Positions 7,627 to 7,945 of a stretch of 7,945 bases of DNA are shown here, piece by piece. The notes under the pieces are model-generated. The model did not search any database. It saw nothing but the letters and a program-made list of their open reading frames with translations, and had not been told where the DNA came from. The first letter of the stretch is position 1, and every line of letters begins with the position of its first letter. This stretch comes from Candidatus Saccharicenans sp. (GTDB lineage: Bacteria > Acidobacteriota > Aminicenantia > Aminicenantales > Saccharicenantaceae). The stretch is from contig JANLGB010000065.1 of assembly GCA_024653405.1 (NCBI GenBank), positions 1 through 7,945 on the forward strand. The letters run 5' to 3'. A program made the translations under genes and the position numbers.

Positions 7627-7632
7627 CTCCTT
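7627..7632 (-). promoter_or_regulatory. Ribosome binding site of the oxidoreductase
   Basis: AAGGAG on the minus strand lies seven bases before the ATG at 7619. This is a standard site and fixes the start, giving the usual PFOR N-terminus MAKIFKAIDGN. Confidence 0.85.
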
Positions 7633-7649
7633 GTTAAATTAAACAGATT

Positions 7650-7658
7650 ATTATATCA
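7650..7658 (-). promoter_or_regulatory. nifJ: Extended -10 promoter of the oxidoreductase
   Basis: The minus strand reads TGATATAAT, a perfect TATAAT (7650-7655) with an upstream TG one base away. The hexamer 17 bases further upstream is TTAGAT, a poor -35, which is typical of extended -10 promoters. The predicted start is about 7643, giving a leader of about 24 bases that contains AAGGAG. It lies in the 74-base recR gap, so the oxidoreductase is probably transcribed on its own even if some read-through from recR occurs. Confidence 0.6.
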
Positions 7659-7693
7659 AAATGCCATTGAATATCTAATATTTCCCCGAAATT

Positions 7694-7945
7694 TTATCCT
7701 TTGAGCTCGGTCCGGCCTTCCAGGGCTTTCTTGATGGTCAGTTGGTCGGCAAAATCCAGGTCGGCCCCGACGGGCAGACCCATGGCCAGTCGGGTGATTT
7801 TAACCGGCATCTCCCTGAGCACCTGGCAGATGAGCGAGGCCGTGGCTTCGCCCTCGACCGTGGGGTTGGTGGCGATGATAACTTCCTGAAACTGGCCGCC
7901 CTTGATCCGGCTGACCAGCTTTTCCAGCCGGAGCTCATCCGGTCC
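7694..7945 (-). CDS. recR: Recombination protein RecR, C-terminal part (5' end beyond window)
   Basis: RecR acts with RecO (and RecF) to load RecA on gapped single-stranded DNA during recombinational repair. The 83 visible residues are open to the right edge and are the C-terminal part of a protein usually about 200 residues long. They include EVIIATNPTVEGEATA, the Toprim-domain signature of RecR, then ITRLAMGLPVGADLDFADQLT and the typical ending ALEGRTELKG before TAA at 7694-7696. The N-terminal helix-hairpin-helix and four-cysteine zinc finger lie outside the window. The truncation is due to the window edge. In many bacteria recR follows dnaX and ybaB; that cannot be checked here. The next gene downstream on the same strand, after 74 bases, is the pyruvate oxidoreductase, with its own promoter candidate. 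Confidence 0.96.
   Translation of the reverse strand, partial: GPDELRLEKLVSRIKGGQFQEVIIATNPTVEGEATASLICQVLREMPVKITRLAMGLPVGADLDFADQLTIKKALEGRTELKG

Overview
The window looks like chromosomal DNA from an anaerobic, Gram-negative-type bacterium of moderate GC content. The evidence is a full-length pyruvate:ferredoxin oxidoreductase, an NtrX-like sigma-54 response regulator, a housekeeping recR, and two exported M16-family proteins. The overall style (M16 pairs, NtrX-like regulator, GGCC/CTGGCC-rich coding) reminds me of Candidatus Aminicenantes/Acidobacteria-type genomes. That is an impression, not something I could test. I see no mobile element, CRISPR array, RNA gene or phage signature.

Layout from left to right. 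Bases 1-1365 (minus) hold nearly all of a response regulator (receiver, AAA+, Fis-type HTH) whose last residues run off the left edge. A 98-base divergent intergenic region (1366-1463) carries a convincing sigma-70-type promoter pointing right and a weaker one pointing left. Bases 1464-2849 and 2846-4100 (plus) are a translationally coupled pair of signal-peptide-bearing M16 (insulinase/processing-peptidase family) proteins. The first keeps the zinc site and the second has lost it. The first has no ordinary start codon in the expected place: an ATA sits where ATG should be. The second is broken near its 3' end, because its family-typical C-terminal tail is present but in the +1 frame. Bases 4101-7619 (minus) encode the 1172-residue pyruvate:ferredoxin oxidoreductase, convergent with the M16 pair with no base between the stop codons. 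A 74-base gap with an extended -10 promoter separates it from the C-terminal part of recR (7694-7945, minus).

How the genes relate. The M16 pair probably forms a heterodimer-like periplasmic or envelope peptidase, by analogy with catalytic/non-catalytic M16 pairs. The oxidoreductase is central anaerobic carbon metabolism (pyruvate to acetyl-CoA plus reduced ferredoxin). recR is recombinational repair and seems to be only a chromosomal neighbour. The regulator's targets are not visible: the divergent M16 promoter looks sigma-70-like, and I found no -24/-12 element. I do not see an undescribed multi-gene system. The points most worth a second look are the ATA start, the broken 3' end of the second M16 gene, and the possibly leaderless regulator.
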